64,000 nucleotides of DNA from Actinokineospora xionganensis (GTDB lineage Bacteria > Actinomycetota > Actinomycetes > Mycobacteriales > Pseudonocardiaceae). How positions within the stretch are numbered: position 1 is the first letter of the stretch; the number at the start of each line of letters is the position of its first letter. The stretch covers positions 124,001-188,000 of the forward strand of contig NZ_JABVED010000012.1 of the NCBI RefSeq assembly GCF_014323725.1, given 5' to 3'. The position numbers and the translations under genes were made by a program. The notes under the pieces are model-generated. The model saw only the letters and a list, made by a program, of their open reading frames with translations. It did no database searches and was not told where the DNA came from. Positions 52,942 through 62,785 of this stretch are shown here, one piece after another.

Positions 52942-53550
52942 TCAAGAGGCGGGTTCTACGGCGGTGAGGCGGGTGTGGCGGTTGCGGACCCATTCCAACA
53001 CCGACGGCCACGGGCCGTACCCGGTCCTCGTGTCCAAAGCGCCGCCCGCTGGGATTACGTCCAGGTCGATCTTGAGTTCCGCCGCCATCTTCACGGCTTC
53101 GTCCACCGGTAGGCACTCGTCGTTCTCGCCGGTGGCCAACTGGGTCCAACTGGCCGCGCGGCGGATGCCTGCTGGGTCCAGCGGGACCGGGGTGAAGCCT
53201 CGGACGTCCGGGGCGTGCCAGGAGTCGCCGGGTGGGGCTACCAGCAGGACGTTGTCCACCCTCAGCGAGTGGTCGTCCAGCGGCGTCCGGGCGGCGTGAT
53301 GAAGCCAAAGCGCGGCGCCGACGCCCTGCGCTATGACGACGACCTTGGTGTCAGCGGGCGCGGCTTCGAGGTGGTGTTTCAGTTCGCCCAGCCACGTGTC
53401 GAGACACGGGTGGTCGGGTTCGCTGAACACCGGGACCTCGACCGACGCGCCCGCGTCGGCCAGTTCGTGTGCGAGCCAGCCCTGCCAGTGGCCGCGGCCC
53501 GACCCGGTGAGGCCGTGCAGCAGCAGGACATAGGGCCAGTCGCCGCCCAT
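52942..53550 (-). CDS. RBBP9/YdeN-like alpha/beta-hydrolase lacking the usual nucleophile
   Basis: A 202-residue protein with the RBBP9 layout: [20 protein letters not shown], the variant elbow [31 protein letters not shown] and [14 protein letters not shown] (acid). The elbow Ser (expected HSLG) is replaced by Gly (AQGVG), so it may not be catalytic. The ATG lies 1 nt after the clpX stop, making it the last gene of that transcript. Its role beside the Clp proteins is unknown. Confidence 0.8.
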   Translation of the reverse strand: MGGDWPYVLLLHGLTGSGRGHWQGWLAHELADAGASVEVPVFSEPDHPCLDTWLGELKHHLEAAPADTKVVVIAQGVGAALWLHHAARTPLDDHSLRVDNVLLVAPPGDSWHAPDVRGFTPVPLDPAGIRRAASWTQLATGENDECLPVDEAVKMAAELKIDLDVIPAGGALDTRTGYGPWPSVLEWVRNRHTRLTAVEPAS

Positions 53551-53551
53551 G

Positions 53552-54853
53552 TCAGGCGGACTTCTCGCGGCGCTCCCGTCGGGAAGGTTGGCGGGAGACG
53601 ATGGTCGGGTTGACGTTCTCGCGGACCGTCTGCTCGGTGATGACGACCTTGGCGACGTCCGTGCGGCTCGGGATGTCATACATCACCGACTGCAGGACCT
53701 CCTCCATGATCGCGCGCAGGCCTCGGGCGCCCGTGCCGCGCAGGATCGCCTGGTCGGCGACCGCCTCAAGCGCGGTGGGGGTGAACTCGAGTTCGACGCC
53801 GTCCATCTCGAAGAGCTTCTGGTACTGCTTGACCAGCGCGTTTCGCGGCGCGGTCAGGATCTGGACCAGCGACTCCTTGTCGAGGTTGGTGACGCTGGCC
53901 AGGACCGGCAGACGCCCGATGAACTCGGGGATCAGGCCGAACTTGATCAGGTCTTCCGGCATCGTGTCGGAGAAGAAGTCCGCGTTGTCGATGTCGGCCT
54001 TCGAGCGGATCTCCGCGCCGAAGCCCAGGCCGCGCTTGCCCACCCGGTCCTGGATGATCCGCTCCAGGCCCGCGAAGGCGCCCGCCACGATGAACAGCAC
54101 GTTCGTCGTGTCGATCTGGATGAACTCCTGGTGCGGGTGCTTGCGGCCGCCCTGCGGCGGGACGCTGGCGGTGGTGCCCTCGAGGATCTTCAGCAGCGCC
54201 TGCTGCACGCCCTCGCCGGACACATCGCGGGTGATCGACGGGTTCTCGCTCTTGCGGGCGATCTTGTCGACCTCGTCGATGTAGATGATGCCGGTCTCGG
54301 CGCGCTTGACGTCGTAGTCCGCGGCCTGGATCAGCTTGAGCAGGATGTTCTCGACATCCTCGCCCACGTAGCCCGCCTCGGTCAGCGCCGTGGCGTCGGC
54401 GATGGCGAACGGGACGTTCAGCAGCTTCGCCAGCGTCTGGGCCAGGTAGGTCTTGCCGCAGCCGGTGGGGCCGAGCATGAGGATGTTGGACTTCGCCAGC
54501 TCGACGGTGTCCTCGCGCGACTCCCGGCCCTCACGGCCCTCGGGACGGGCACGGTCGCCCGCCTGGATGCGCTTGTAGTGGTTGTAGACCGCCACGGCCA
54601 GCGAGCGCTTGGCGTCGTCCTGGCCGATGACGTAGCTGTCGAGGAAGTCGTGGATCTCGGCAGGCTTGGGGAGCTCATCGAGTTTGACGTCGCCGGCCTC
54701 GGCCAGCTCCTCTTCGATGATCTCGTTGCACAGGTCTATGCACTCGTCACAGATGTAGACGCCGGGGCCGGCGATGAGCTTCTTCACCTGCTTCTGGCTC
54801 TTTCCGCAGAAAGAACACTTGAGCAGGTCTCCGCCGTCACCGATACGTGCCAT
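53552..54853 (-). CDS. clpX: ATP-dependent Clp protease ATP-binding subunit ClpX
   Basis: The 433-residue AAA+ unfoldase has the N-terminal zinc domain ([23 protein letters not shown]), Walker [17 protein letters not shown], Walker [11 protein letters not shown], pore loop YVGED, the ClpP-binding IGF-type loop ([12 protein letters not shown]) and sensor 2 [10 protein letters not shown]. It feeds substrates to ClpP1P2. The clpP2 stop lies 279 bases upstream, and that gap probably holds a separate clpX promoter. Confidence 0.98.
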   Translation of the reverse strand: MARIGDGGDLLKCSFCGKSQKQVKKLIAGPGVYICDECIDLCNEIIEEELAEAGDVKLDELPKPAEIHDFLDSYVIGQDDAKRSLAVAVYNHYKRIQAGDRARPEGREGRESREDTVELAKSNILMLGPTGCGKTYLAQTLAKLLNVPFAIADATALTEAGYVGEDVENILLKLIQAADYDVKRAETGIIYIDEVDKIARKSENPSITRDVSGEGVQQALLKILEGTTASVPPQGGRKHPHQEFIQIDTTNVLFIVAGAFAGLERIIQDRVGKRGLGFGAEIRSKADIDNADFFSDTMPEDLIKFGLIPEFIGRLPVLASVTNLDKESLVQILTAPRNALVKQYQKLFEMDGVELEFTPTALEAVADQAILRGTGARGLRAIMEEVLQSVMYDIPSRTDVAKVVITEQTVRENVNPTIVSRQPSRRERREKSA

Positions 54854-55132
54854 GACCGCTGACCTTTGTCCCCTCCGGCCCACTCAGGTGAGTGCGCCTG
54901 CTGTGTGGCGTCCGCGCCTGGGAACCCCCCGCACCTCGGGTTCGTTCACCCGATATGCGGGCCCATGCCCGTCCGTTGCCCTCGACGGTACCTGCCAACC
55001 CCCGCGGAGCGGGAGATCCCGCACCCGGCGCGGCCGATTCCGATCGAAAGTCCTAGCTATCTACGGTAAGCCCAGAAGGCCCCGCGTGTCGGTCACTTTC
55101 GTGCTGAATTCGTCCGCGCCGGGTCGAAAGGT

Positions 55133-55762
55133 CTAGCTCTTGGCCGACAGCTTGCGGTACGGCAGGACCTCATCGATGATGCCGTAGTCCTTCGCCTCGG
55201 CCGCGGTGAGGATCTTGTCGCGCTCGATGTCGGAGCGGACCTGGGCCTCGTCCTTGCCGGTGTGGCGGGCCAGGGTGATCTCCAGCAGCTGGCGCACGCG
55301 CTGGATCTCGGCGGCCTGGATCTCCAGGTCGGAGACCTGACCGTAGACACCCTCGGTCGAGGGCTGGTGGATCATCACGCGGGCGTTGGGCAGCGCGAAC
55401 CGCTTGCCCGGGGTGCCCGCCGCCAGCAGGACCGCCGCCGCCGAGGCCGCCTGGCCCAGGCAGAACGTCTGGATGTCGGGACGGACGTACTGCATGGTGT
55501 CGTAGATGGCCATCAGCGAGGTGAACGAGCCACCCGGGGAGTTGATGTACATCGTGATGTCCCGGTCGGGGTCGGCCGACTCCAGGTAGATCAGCTGCGC
55601 CATGACGTCGTTGGCCGACGCGTCGTCGATCTGCACGCCGAGGAAGATGACCCGCTCTTCGAACAGCTTGTTGTACGGGTTGGACTCCTTGACCCCGTAG
55701 CTCGTGCGCTCGACGAACGACGGCAGCACGTAGCGGGACTGGGGAAGCTGCATTCCACTCAC
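55133..55762 (-). CDS. clpP2: ATP-dependent Clp protease proteolytic subunit ClpP2
   Basis: A 209-residue serine protease subunit with [16 protein letters not shown], the nucleophile Ser in [16 protein letters not shown], His in VMIHQPS, and Asp in the IERDKILTA region. I start it at the GTG at 55762, which has AGGAG 6 nt upstream; an ATG three codons later is possible. By analogy with mycobacteria the second clpP in the operon is ClpP2, which forms a mixed complex with ClpP1. Confidence 0.96.
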   Translation of the reverse strand: MSGMQLPQSRYVLPSFVERTSYGVKESNPYNKLFEERVIFLGVQIDDASANDVMAQLIYLESADPDRDITMYINSPGGSFTSLMAIYDTMQYVRPDIQTFCLGQAASAAAVLLAAGTPGKRFALPNARVMIHQPSTEGVYGQVSDLEIQAAEIQRVRQLLEITLARHTGKDEAQVRSDIERDKILTAAEAKDYGIIDEVLPYRKLSAKS

Positions 55763-55809
55763 AAGTAGCTCCTGTCTTGGCTCATCAGCCGTGGCACGCG
55801 GCGAGGCCG

Positions 55810-56418
55810 TCAGTTGGTGTTGGGGGCCTGCGTCGCGCGGGACACCACGTGGTCGATGAAGCCGTACTCCTTGGCCTCCTCGGCCGTGAACCAACGGTCA
55901 CGGTCGGCGTCGGCGGTGATCTTCTCGACGGTCTGACCCGTCTGCTCCGCGGTGATGAGCGCCATCTCGTGCTTCCACTTCGCGTAGACCTGCGCACGGA
56001 TCGCGATGTCGGACGCGGTGCCGCCGACACCCGCGGACGGCTGGTGCATCATGATCCGCGCGTGCTTCAGGGCGTAGCGCTTGCCCGGGGTGCCCGAGGC
56101 GAGCAGGAACTGGCCCATGGACGCCGCCAGGCCCATACCCCAGGTCGCCACGTCGGGCTCGATGAGTTCCATCGTGTCGTAGATCGCCATGCCCGCGGTG
56201 ACCGATCCACCCGGCGAGTTGATGTAGAAGGTGATGTCCTTCTCGGGGTCCTCGGCCGCGAGCAGCAGCAGCTGCGCGGTGATCCGGTTGGCGATGTCGT
56301 CATCGACCTCGGAGCCGAGGAAGACGATGCGCTCACGGAGCAGCCGCTCGTACACCGAGTCGTTCAGGTTGAGCCCCGCGGTGGCGGACCGCATGTGGGG
56401 CGAGAGGTGCTGCGTCAC
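55810..56418 (-). CDS. clpP1: ATP-dependent Clp protease proteolytic subunit ClpP1
   Basis: The 202-residue subunit has [16 protein letters not shown], nucleophile Ser in [14 protein letters not shown], His in IMMHQPS and the Asp region [13 protein letters not shown]. The GTG at 56418 starts it, with AGGCAGG upstream. clpP2 follows after 47 nt. A perfect ClgR-core site lies 97 nt upstream. Confidence 0.96.
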   Translation of the reverse strand: MTQHLSPHMRSATAGLNLNDSVYERLLRERIVFLGSEVDDDIANRITAQLLLLAAEDPEKDITFYINSPGGSVTAGMAIYDTMELIEPDVATWGMGLAASMGQFLLASGTPGKRYALKHARIMMHQPSAGVGGTASDIAIRAQVYAKWKHEMALITAEQTGQTVEKITADADRDRWFTAEEAKEYGFIDHVVSRATQAPNTN

Positions 56419-56514
56419 GTCTGCCTGCCTTCTCCCAAATTCATACGAACCAGTGATCTCGTAACCGACACTAACGAAGGCGGGCGGCGCCGACTTCCCG
56501 ACACCGCCCACTTT

Positions 56515-56525
56515 CGCTCAGAGCG
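56515..56525. promoter_or_regulatory. candidate ClgR operator upstream of clpP1P2
   Basis: CGCTCAGAGCG fits the corynebacterial ClgR core CGCYNANRGCG exactly. It lies between tig and clpP1. ClgR activates clpP1P2 under proteotoxic stress in corynebacteria and mycobacteria. Confidence 0.5.
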
Positions 56526-56543
56526 TCAAAGCTATTTCCTCGG

Positions 56544-57902
56544 CTACTCGGCCGCGGCCACCTCGGGGGCGGGCGCATCCTCGACCTTGCCGAAGAGCTC
56601 TTCCAGATCGACCTTGTTGCCCGAGGCGTCGGTCACCGTGGCCTGGCGCACGACCGAGGCAAGCGCCTTTCCTCGGCGCACGTCGGCGAAGATGGCGCCG
56701 AGCTGGCCGGACTGCTGCGCGCGCTGGACGTACTCGTCCGGGCTCACGCCGAAGCGCTGCGCCTGGTAGATGATCCGCTCGGTCAGCTCGCCGTCGTTGA
56801 CCTGGACCTGCTCGGACTCGGCGATCGAGTCCAGGATGAGCTGGGTCCGGACCGCCTTCTCGGCGTCGGCGCGGACCTCGGTGTCGAAGTCCTCGCGGGT
56901 CTGGTCCTGGGTGGCCAGGAACTCGTTGAGCTTGTCCTGGTCGTGGTCGAACGAGTGCACCGCGTCGTGCTGGCGGGAGTCGACCTCGGCCTCGACGACC
57001 TTCTCCGGCAGCGGCACATCGACGGTCTCGAGCAGAGCCTCAAGGACCTTGTCGCGGGCCTGCACGCCCTGCTGCATCTTCTTGACCCGGGTGAGGCGCT
57101 CGCGCAGGTCGGCGCGGAGCTCCTCGATGGTGTCGAACTCGCTGGCCAGCTGGGCGAAGTCGTCGTCGGCCGCGGGCAGCTCCCGCACCTTGACCGACTG
57201 CACGGTGACCGCGACGTCGGCTTCCTTGCCCGCGAACTCGCCCGCGACCAGGGTGGTGGTGAAGTGCTTGGTCTCTCCGACGGCCGCGCCGAGCAGGGCC
57301 TCGTCGATGCCTTCGATCAGCTCGCCGGAGCCGACCTCATAGGACAGGCCGCTCGTCTTGGCCTCGTCGACGTCCTTGCCGTCGACGGTGGCCGACAGGT
57401 CGATGGAGACGAAGTCGCCGGTCTCGACGGGACGGTCGGCGCCGGTCAGGGTGCCGAAGCGGGCGCGCAGCTCGTCGAGCTGCTCGTCGACCTCGCTGTC
57501 CGCGAGCTCCAGGTCGTCCACGGTGACCGCGAACTCGCCGAAGGCGGGGATGGTGAGGTCGGGGCGGACGTCGACCTCGGCGGTGAAGGCGAGGTGGTCG
57601 CCGTCCTCGAGCTTGGTGACCTCGATGTCCGGCTGACCGAGCGCCTTCACCTCACCGGCGGTGAGGGCTTCCATGTACTTGGCCGGGATGGCCTCGTTGA
57701 CGACCTCGTCGAGGATCGGCGCGCGCCCGATGCGCGACTCGATAACCCTGGCGGGAGCCTTGCCCGGACGGAAGCCCGGGATGCGGACCTGGCTGGCGAG
57801 CTTGCGGTATGCGCGGTCGAAGTTCGGCTTGAGCTCGTCGAACGGCACCTCGACGTTGATCCGTACCCGCGTCGGGCTCAGGTGCTCGACGGTGCTCTTC
57901 AA
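56544..57902 (-). CDS. tig: trigger factor
   Basis: This 452-residue ribosome-bound chaperone and peptidyl-prolyl isomerase has the ribosome-binding signature region [19 protein letters not shown], the FKBP-like PPIase domain ([16 protein letters not shown]) and a long helical C-terminal domain. The TTG at 57902 is used as start, with GGAGA 6 nt upstream. It heads the tig-clpP1-clpP2-clpX cluster. Confidence 0.97.
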   Translation of the reverse strand: MKSTVEHLSPTRVRINVEVPFDELKPNFDRAYRKLASQVRIPGFRPGKAPARVIESRIGRAPILDEVVNEAIPAKYMEALTAGEVKALGQPDIEVTKLEDGDHLAFTAEVDVRPDLTIPAFGEFAVTVDDLELADSEVDEQLDELRARFGTLTGADRPVETGDFVSIDLSATVDGKDVDEAKTSGLSYEVGSGELIEGIDEALLGAAVGETKHFTTTLVAGEFAGKEADVAVTVQSVKVRELPAADDDFAQLASEFDTIEELRADLRERLTRVKKMQQGVQARDKVLEALLETVDVPLPEKVVEAEVDSRQHDAVHSFDHDQDKLNEFLATQDQTREDFDTEVRADAEKAVRTQLILDSIAESEQVQVNDGELTERIIYQAQRFGVSPDEYVQRAQQSGQLGAIFADVRRGKALASVVRQATVTDASGNKVDLEELFGKVEDAPAPEVAAAE

Positions 57903-57975
57903 CGTGATCTCCTTGACGACTGTGACAGCTGATGCGTCCCGGGCACGAAACGGCGGCCGGGGTCGATCCCCGAGT

Positions 57976-58998
57976 CTAGGCGAGCTTGCCCAGGTCGGAG
58001 ACGGCCGGGGTGCGCAGTGCGGGCAGCACCTCGACGCCGAGGCGTTCGACGGTCTTCAGGGTGCGCTCCGGATCACCGGTCGCCTCCACCATCGCGATGA
58101 CGTGCCCGATCCCGGTTCGGCGCGCACTGCGGTCTAAAACTTCCGCGCAGTACAACGGGTCTCCCACCGGGTGCAGGTCGCACAGCAGCCGCGCGTAGGT
58201 CTCGGGATCGCGGCCCGTGCGGGGCCGGTCGTCGACCGGCACGTGCGCGGCGAGGCCCGCGCGGAGCCAGCCGGGCATGGCGGCCATGACCTCGGCCACG
58301 GCCTGCTCGCGGCTCTCGGCGATGTGGGCGACGACGGCGGACACGTGCGGGGCGTCCCGGGGGCCGCCGGACTGCCGGTAGCGCTCGACCATGGCCCGCT
58401 TGTCGTCGTCGCCGATGTGCATCCCGAGGAGCATCGGCAGGCCGCGGGCGGCGGCGAGGTCGACGGTCGCGGGAGACGTGGCGGCGACGGTGAGCGGCGG
58501 GTGCGGTCTGGTCGTCGGCGCCGGGACGACCGGGACCTCCCGGAAGGGCAACCAGCGATCCCCGGAGACCGCGGGGCCGGTCATTGTCCGGAGCAGCAGA
58601 TCGAGGCCGTCTGCGAAGCCCTCTTCGTAGCGGGGCAGGCCCGCCTGGAAGACCTCCAGGTCGACAAGCGGGCTGCCGCGGCCGACGCCCAGACGAAAGC
58701 GGCCCGCGGACAGGGCGTCGAGCAGCAGGGTCCGCTCCCCCAGCGCGACCGGGTGGGCGGTGCTGAGCACGCTCACGGCGGTGCCCACGGCGATCCGAGT
58801 CGTCGCGCCCAGCGCGTGCGCGGCGAAGGTCAGCGCGTCCGGGCACGTGCCGTAGGGCATGAAGTGGTGCTCGGCGATCCACGCGCTGTCGAACCCGACG
58901 TGTTCGGCGGCCAGGATCGCGCGATGGGCACAGTCGAGTGATTCGTGGTCGCTCTGGTGGGGGAAGCGGGGGGCGAGGATGAACAGTCCGAAGATCAC
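57976..58998 (-). CDS. LLM-class (luciferase-like, F420 or FMN) oxidoreductase
   Basis: A 340-residue TIM-barrel flavin-type enzyme: [60 protein letters not shown] and [10 protein letters not shown], all typical of the bacterial luciferase family. In actinobacteria many use F420. The substrate is unknown. It lies upstream of tig on the same strand, 73 nt apart, but is probably transcribed separately. Confidence 0.9.
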   Translation of the reverse strand: MIFGLFILAPRFPHQSDHESLDCAHRAILAAEHVGFDSAWIAEHHFMPYGTCPDALTFAAHALGATTRIAVGTAVSVLSTAHPVALGERTLLLDALSAGRFRLGVGRGSPLVDLEVFQAGLPRYEEGFADGLDLLLRTMTGPAVSGDRWLPFREVPVVPAPTTRPHPPLTVAATSPATVDLAAARGLPMLLGMHIGDDDKRAMVERYRQSGGPRDAPHVSAVVAHIAESREQAVAEVMAAMPGWLRAGLAAHVPVDDRPRTGRDPETYARLLCDLHPVGDPLYCAEVLDRSARRTGIGHVIAMVEATGDPERTLKTVERLGVEVLPALRTPAVSDLGKLA

Positions 58999-59146
58999 CC
59001 CTCATGGCTCTACCTGGCGCGTGTGCCGGTGGATACCGGCGTCCGGGTGACCCGATTTGACCCGAATCGGTGATGTTGATCAGGTTCTCTTGTTCAGCGT
59101 TCAAGTCGCCGGTAGGGAGGGAGGGACCGCACTACTTGGAGGTTCG

Positions 59147-59539
59147 ATGTCTCTCGATGTGCCCGCCGACCTGCTGGCCGCCGCCGAACGTGGCCCTGTC
59201 GCCGACGCCGAGTTCGTGGAGTGCGTGCGCACCTCACTTCCGTACGCCTGGGAGGTGATCTCGTCGGTCGCGGACGGGTTGTCGAAGAGTGTGGACGGGT
59301 TCGCCGACCACGAGGTCCCGCCGCCGAGTGAGGCCGAGCGCGGACAGCTGCTGCGGGCTCTGGCGTCCGACTCGATCCGGGGTGGGCTGGAGCGCCACTT
59401 CGGGATGAAGCTGGCCTTCCAGAACTGCCACCGGGTCGGCGGCTTCGCCCCGTCGGCGGTGGACAGCGAGCGCTACCGGGCCTTCATCTCGCCGCGCGGC
59501 CAACTGCTGAACCAGTCCCCGGAACTCCGGGACTGCTAG
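59147..59539 (+). CDS. SCO5389 family protein
   Basis: The 130-residue protein matches the actinobacterial SCO5389 family closely: LAAAERGPVADAEFVECVRT, SLPYAWEVISSV, EVPPPSEAERGQLLRALASD, FGMKLAFQNCHRV and LLNQSPELRDC at the C-terminus. Function is unknown. The ATG at 59147 has GGAGG 5 nt upstream. A 13-bp hairpin follows the stop. Confidence 0.9.
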   Translation: MSLDVPADLLAAAERGPVADAEFVECVRTSLPYAWEVISSVADGLSKSVDGFADHEVPPPSEAERGQLLRALASDSIRGGLERHFGMKLAFQNCHRVGGFAPSAVDSERYRAFISPRGQLLNQSPELRDC

Positions 59540-59548
59540 ACCTCGGGA

Positions 59549-59578
59549 GGCTCCCTCGTCCAGCGGGACGAGGGAGCC
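59549..59578 (+). terminator. hairpin after the SCO5389-type gene
   Basis: A 13-bp perfect stem (GGCTCCCTCGTCC with its complement) with loop AGCG lies 9 nt after the stop. Confidence 0.8.
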
Positions 59579-59621
59579 GAGGGAAGCGGTGGATCGGGGA
59601 TGACCACCGCTTCGGCGGCAA

Positions 59622-59652
59622 AAGGCCCCGTCACCAGTGGAGACGGGGCCTT
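59622..59652 (-). terminator. terminator of tRNA-Pro
   Basis: An 11-bp perfect stem (AAGGCCCCGTC with its complement) and 9-nt loop lie immediately downstream of the minus-strand tRNA, with a TT end on the transcript side. Confidence 0.75.
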
Positions 59653-59654
59653 CG

Positions 59655-59728
59655 TCGGGATGACAGGATTTGAACCTGCGACCCTCCGCTCCCAAAGCGG
59701 ATGCGCTACCAAGCTGCGCCACATCCCG
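59655..59728 (-). tRNA. tRNA-Pro (anticodon UGG)
   Basis: The transcript strand folds into a full cloverleaf: acceptor CGGGATG/CATCCCG, D-arm GCGC...GCGC, anticodon stem TCCGC/GCGGA with loop TTTGGGA, T-arm GCAGG-TTCAAAT-CCTGT, discriminator A. CCA is not encoded. No integrase is nearby. Confidence 0.95.
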
Positions 59729-59794
59729 GGGTCGTGCGCGATCAGCTTAGCCGTACCGCTAAGCTGGTCATCGTTGCCGGGTCGCCCGGCACGT

Positions 59795-59865
59795 GCGGGC
59801 GTAGCTCAATGGTAGAGCCCTAGTCTTCCAAACTAGCTACGCGGGTTCGATTCCCGTCGCCCGCT
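59795..59865 (+). tRNA. tRNA-Gly (anticodon UCC)
   Basis: Acceptor GCGGGCG/CGCCCGC, D-arm GCTC...GAGC, anticodon stem CTAGT/ACTAG with loop CTTCCAA, T-arm GCGGG-TTCGATT-CCCGT, discriminator T. CCA is not encoded. It is divergent from tRNA-Pro, 66 nt apart. Confidence 0.95.
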
Positions 59866-60046
59866 CGTTTCGGTGGCGGTGAGGTCCTCGTGGATCTTGC
59901 CGCCACTTCCTTATGGGGCACCATTTCCCGATACTTCGTGGCAATATTTTTCGCGAGTGTCATGCACCACATCCAGTTGGGTGATATAGGCCCTCATTCG
60001 GTGCCAGGTCATGGCGTTCCCATGATCGACTCGGTATCCAGTAGCT

Positions 60047-60481
60047 ATGTCGCAATCCGGCTACCACTTCATTCAGGACGTGCCATCGGCTCAGCGCACT
60101 GTCGTCGCGACGAGCACCGTCGTGTTCGACGACGCCGGGCTGCTGCTGATGCTCAGTCGCCGGGATTCCTCCGGCTCCGTCAGATATCACCTTCCGCAGG
60201 GCCCGGCGTTCTCGGGCGAGTCGGTCGTGTACGCCGCGAGCCGGGTTGTCGCGGAGGCGACCGGGGTGGATATCGAGATCACCGGGTTGGTCGGGATCTA
60301 CGACGATCCGTCGTCGGCCGAGCAACTCGCGCTTTGTTTCCGGGGCAGGCCGGTGGGCGGCAGGCTCGGCGCGGACGCGGTGTGGGTCGAGCCGGAGCGG
60401 CTCGACGAGTTGGATGTGCCAGTGTCCGTTCGCCGTCGGGTCGAGCACGGGCTCGACGTGAGCGAGCCGTTCTTCGCCTGA
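60047..60481 (+). CDS. Nudix-fold-like protein with degenerate Nudix box
   Basis: A 144-residue protein with the opening TVVATSTVVFDDAGLLLMLS and YHLPQGPAFSGE typical of Nudix hydrolases. The box reads G-x5-E-x7-R-V-V-A-E-A-T-G-V, so two of the Glu that normally bind metal (REUxEE) are Val and Ala. Hydrolase activity is therefore doubtful; a ligand-binding role is possible. It lies downstream of a 180-base low-GC spacer after tRNA-Gly. Confidence 0.7.
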   Translation: MSQSGYHFIQDVPSAQRTVVATSTVVFDDAGLLLMLSRRDSSGSVRYHLPQGPAFSGESVVYAASRVVAEATGVDIEITGLVGIYDDPSSAEQLALCFRGRPVGGRLGADAVWVEPERLDELDVPVSVRRRVEHGLDVSEPFFA

Positions 60482-60533
60482 CAGCAGGGAAATCCTGTGG
60501 CGCGGTGGGCGCGTTCGGCGTAGACACCAAGGT

Positions 60534-61757
60534 GTGGCCAACGACGACTACTCCGTTCGCAAGCTGACCGCAGACGATCTCCCGGAGTTCTCCCGGGTGA
60601 TCGTCAAGGCCTTCCTCTCCGACGACGATTTCGACAGCGTGGTGGAAGCCGAGCGCACGGTGTTCGAGCCGGAGCGGGCGACCGGGGTGGTCGCCGACGG
60701 GCGACTCGCCGGTGTCGGGCAGATCCTCACGCGATCGGTCTGTGTGCCGGGTCGGGGGCAGACACCGGTCGGTGGGGTCACCTCTGTCGGCGTGGCGGTA
60801 GATCATCGCAGGCGCGGTGTGTTGACCAGGCTCATGCGCGAGCAACTGCACGGCATGCACGAGTCGGGCGCGGAGCCGATCGCGGCGCTGTGGGCCAGCG
60901 AGGCCGCGATCTACGGACGGTTCGGCTACGGCCTGGCCACCGACTACATCCGGCATGAGATCACCGCGAAGACCCCCTTCCGGCCAGGCGTGGATCTTGG
61001 CGACGACCGGGTGCGCGAGGTGGCGCGGGATGAGGCGATGCCGCTGATCCGGCCGATTTACGACCGGTACGCGGCGGGCCGGGTCGGGGCGATGGGTCGC
61101 GGGGACGGGAACTGGGATTACCACTACCTCGACCTTCCGTACGCGCGTCGAGGCATGTCGTCGCTACGGTTCGCGGTGCACCCGGACGGTTACGTCGCCT
61201 ACCGGGTGCGCGGTGGATGGTCGGACCGTGGGCCTGATGGCCGCGTGGTCGTGCGTGACTTCGTGGCGACCACGCCGCAGGCCTACGCGTCGATCATCCG
61301 GCACCTGCTGGACATCGACCTCGTCGGACAGGTGGAGATCAACGGCGGCGTCGACGAGCCGCTGGCGCTGCTCCTGCAGACACCCCGGGCCGCGCTGTGC
61401 CACCGGTTCGACGGTCTGTACATGCGGCTCGTGGACTTAGACCGGGCGTTGTGCGCACGTGGGTATGCGAGCGCGGTGGATGTCGTCCTGGACGTGGCCG
61501 ACGAGTTCTGCCCGTGGAACGCGGGCCGCTGGCGGTTCACTGTGGACACCGACGGCACGGCGGAGGTCACGCGCGACACCGGTTCGCCCGATGTGTCCAC
61601 GAGCTCCGCCGATCTCGCGGCGGCCTTCCTGGGCGGCACGCGGATCGCCACCCTGGCGGCGGCCGGCCGGGTCCGGGAGCACACGCCGGGCACGGTGGCG
61701 GCGCTGTCGACGGCGTTCCTGGCCGAGCGGCCGCCCGCGTGCCTTGAGGTGTTCTGA
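60534..61757 (+). CDS. eis: Eis-like GNAT acetyltransferase
   Basis: This 407-residue protein has the Eis three-part build: an N-terminal GNAT domain with acetyl-CoA loop VGVAVDHRRRGVLTRLMREQL, a second degenerate GNAT domain (about 150-280), and a C-terminal SCP2-like domain ending in a free Phe carboxylate (CLEVF), which in Eis serves as general base. Eis enzymes acetylate amines at several positions, including aminoglycosides. The physiological substrate here is unknown. It starts at the GTG at 60534. Confidence 0.88.
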   Translation: MANDDYSVRKLTADDLPEFSRVIVKAFLSDDDFDSVVEAERTVFEPERATGVVADGRLAGVGQILTRSVCVPGRGQTPVGGVTSVGVAVDHRRRGVLTRLMREQLHGMHESGAEPIAALWASEAAIYGRFGYGLATDYIRHEITAKTPFRPGVDLGDDRVREVARDEAMPLIRPIYDRYAAGRVGAMGRGDGNWDYHYLDLPYARRGMSSLRFAVHPDGYVAYRVRGGWSDRGPDGRVVVRDFVATTPQAYASIIRHLLDIDLVGQVEINGGVDEPLALLLQTPRAALCHRFDGLYMRLVDLDRALCARGYASAVDVVLDVADEFCPWNAGRWRFTVDTDGTAEVTRDTGSPDVSTSSADLAAAFLGGTRIATLAAAGRVREHTPGTVAALSTAFLAERPPACLEVF

Positions 61758-61836
61758 GCGGCACCGCGGGAACCCCGGCGGTACCGTCCGGCGTTGAGCC
61801 TTGTGAGACGCGTTCAAGGCCACCTGGAGGGTCGCG

Positions 61837-62613
61837 ATGACCGAATCGACCGTGTTGCTGCTGCTCATCGTCGTGGTCGTGGCGGTCGCGCTGTTCTCCA
61901 TGCGTGGCCGCGCGGGCGCGCGCCGCACCCAGCTGGAAGACGCCCAGGCCGACGCCCGGCGCTGGGTGGAGCGCCTCGGCGGGCAGGTGATGAACCTGAC
62001 CGGCACCAACGAGCCGTCGAAGCAGGCGATGGCGGACGCCTCCGAGCGGTACACGGCGGCCGGGTCGCAGATGGAGCAGGCGAAGACGGTCGAGCAGTGT
62101 CGGCTGGTCACGAAGACGGCTTTGGAAGGCTTGTACTACGTCCGCGCCGCTCGCGGGGCCATGGGGCTCGACCCGGGGCCGGAGCTGCCGGTGGACCCGG
62201 AGGCTCAGCGCGCTGGGCAGGTCACCGAGGACCGGCGGGTGAGTGTGGAGGGGCACGACTACGAGGCCTCTCCGGCGCCTGGGCGGAACACACCGCACTA
62301 CTTTCCGGGTGGGCGTGTGGTCGGGCGGCCGGTGCCTCAGGGCTGGTACAGCGAGCCCTGGTGGAAGCCCGCGTTGGTGGCGGGAGCTTGGGGCATGGGC
62401 TCGGTGTTGCTGTTCAGCGCGATGTTCTCCGGCATGGCTGGGATCGCGGGGGCTCAGGCGTGGGAGTCGGGGTATGACGCTGGGCAGGAGGACGCCATGG
62501 GTGGAGGCGGCGAGGGTGACATGGGCGGCGATGCCGGTGGGGACATGGGCGGCGACTTCGGTGGCGGCGACATGGGCGGCTTCGGCGACATGGGCGGCGG
62601 CTTCGACTTCTAG
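61837..62613 (+). CDS. membrane-anchored protein with Gly/Asp-rich tail
   Basis: A 258-residue protein with an N-terminal membrane helix (VLLLLIVVVVAVALF) and a helical middle (QLEDAQADARRWVERLGGQV, QMEQAKTVEQCRLVTKTALE). A second hydrophobic segment (WGMGSVLLFSAMFSGMAGIA) follows, then about 45 residues of repeated GGDMGGD/GGGDMGG ending in Asp-Phe. Similar proteins are common in actinobacteria without a known role. GGAGG precedes the ATG. Confidence 0.75.
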   Translation: MTESTVLLLLIVVVVAVALFSMRGRAGARRTQLEDAQADARRWVERLGGQVMNLTGTNEPSKQAMADASERYTAAGSQMEQAKTVEQCRLVTKTALEGLYYVRAARGAMGLDPGPELPVDPEAQRAGQVTEDRRVSVEGHDYEASPAPGRNTPHYFPGGRVVGRPVPQGWYSEPWWKPALVAGAWGMGSVLLFSAMFSGMAGIAGAQAWESGYDAGQEDAMGGGGEGDMGGDAGGDMGGDFGGGDMGGFGDMGGGFDF

Positions 62614-62785
62614 CCCGCGAGTCGCCCGTTCCCGACACTGAGTTCACCGTTCAGGACACCGAGTTCTCGTTTCGCGGCAGCCAACTGTCTGTGATCGCAT
62701 CTGCCTCAGGGCAGTCGGACGTCGCGAACTGCGAACTCATCGTCCTGAACGGTGAACTCAGTGTCGGGAACGGGCGACTCGCGGG
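62614..62785. repeat. 44-bp perfect inverted repeat with 84-nt spacer, between two stops
   Basis: Arms 62614-62657 and 62742-62785 are perfect complements. The element begins on the base after the stop at 62613 (+) and ends on the base before the stop codon at 62786 (-). Each arm contains 21-base units beginning GACACTGAGTTC or GACGATGAGTTC, continuing with decay into the spacer. The outer words (CCCGCGAGTCG, CCCGAC, TGAGTTC) match those of the palindrome at 41446-41533. Confidence 0.85.

Noticed and set aside
59655-59865. tRNA-Pro/tRNA-Gly as integration hotspot
   Set aside because: No integrase, duplicated tRNA 3' end or transposase is visible nearby.
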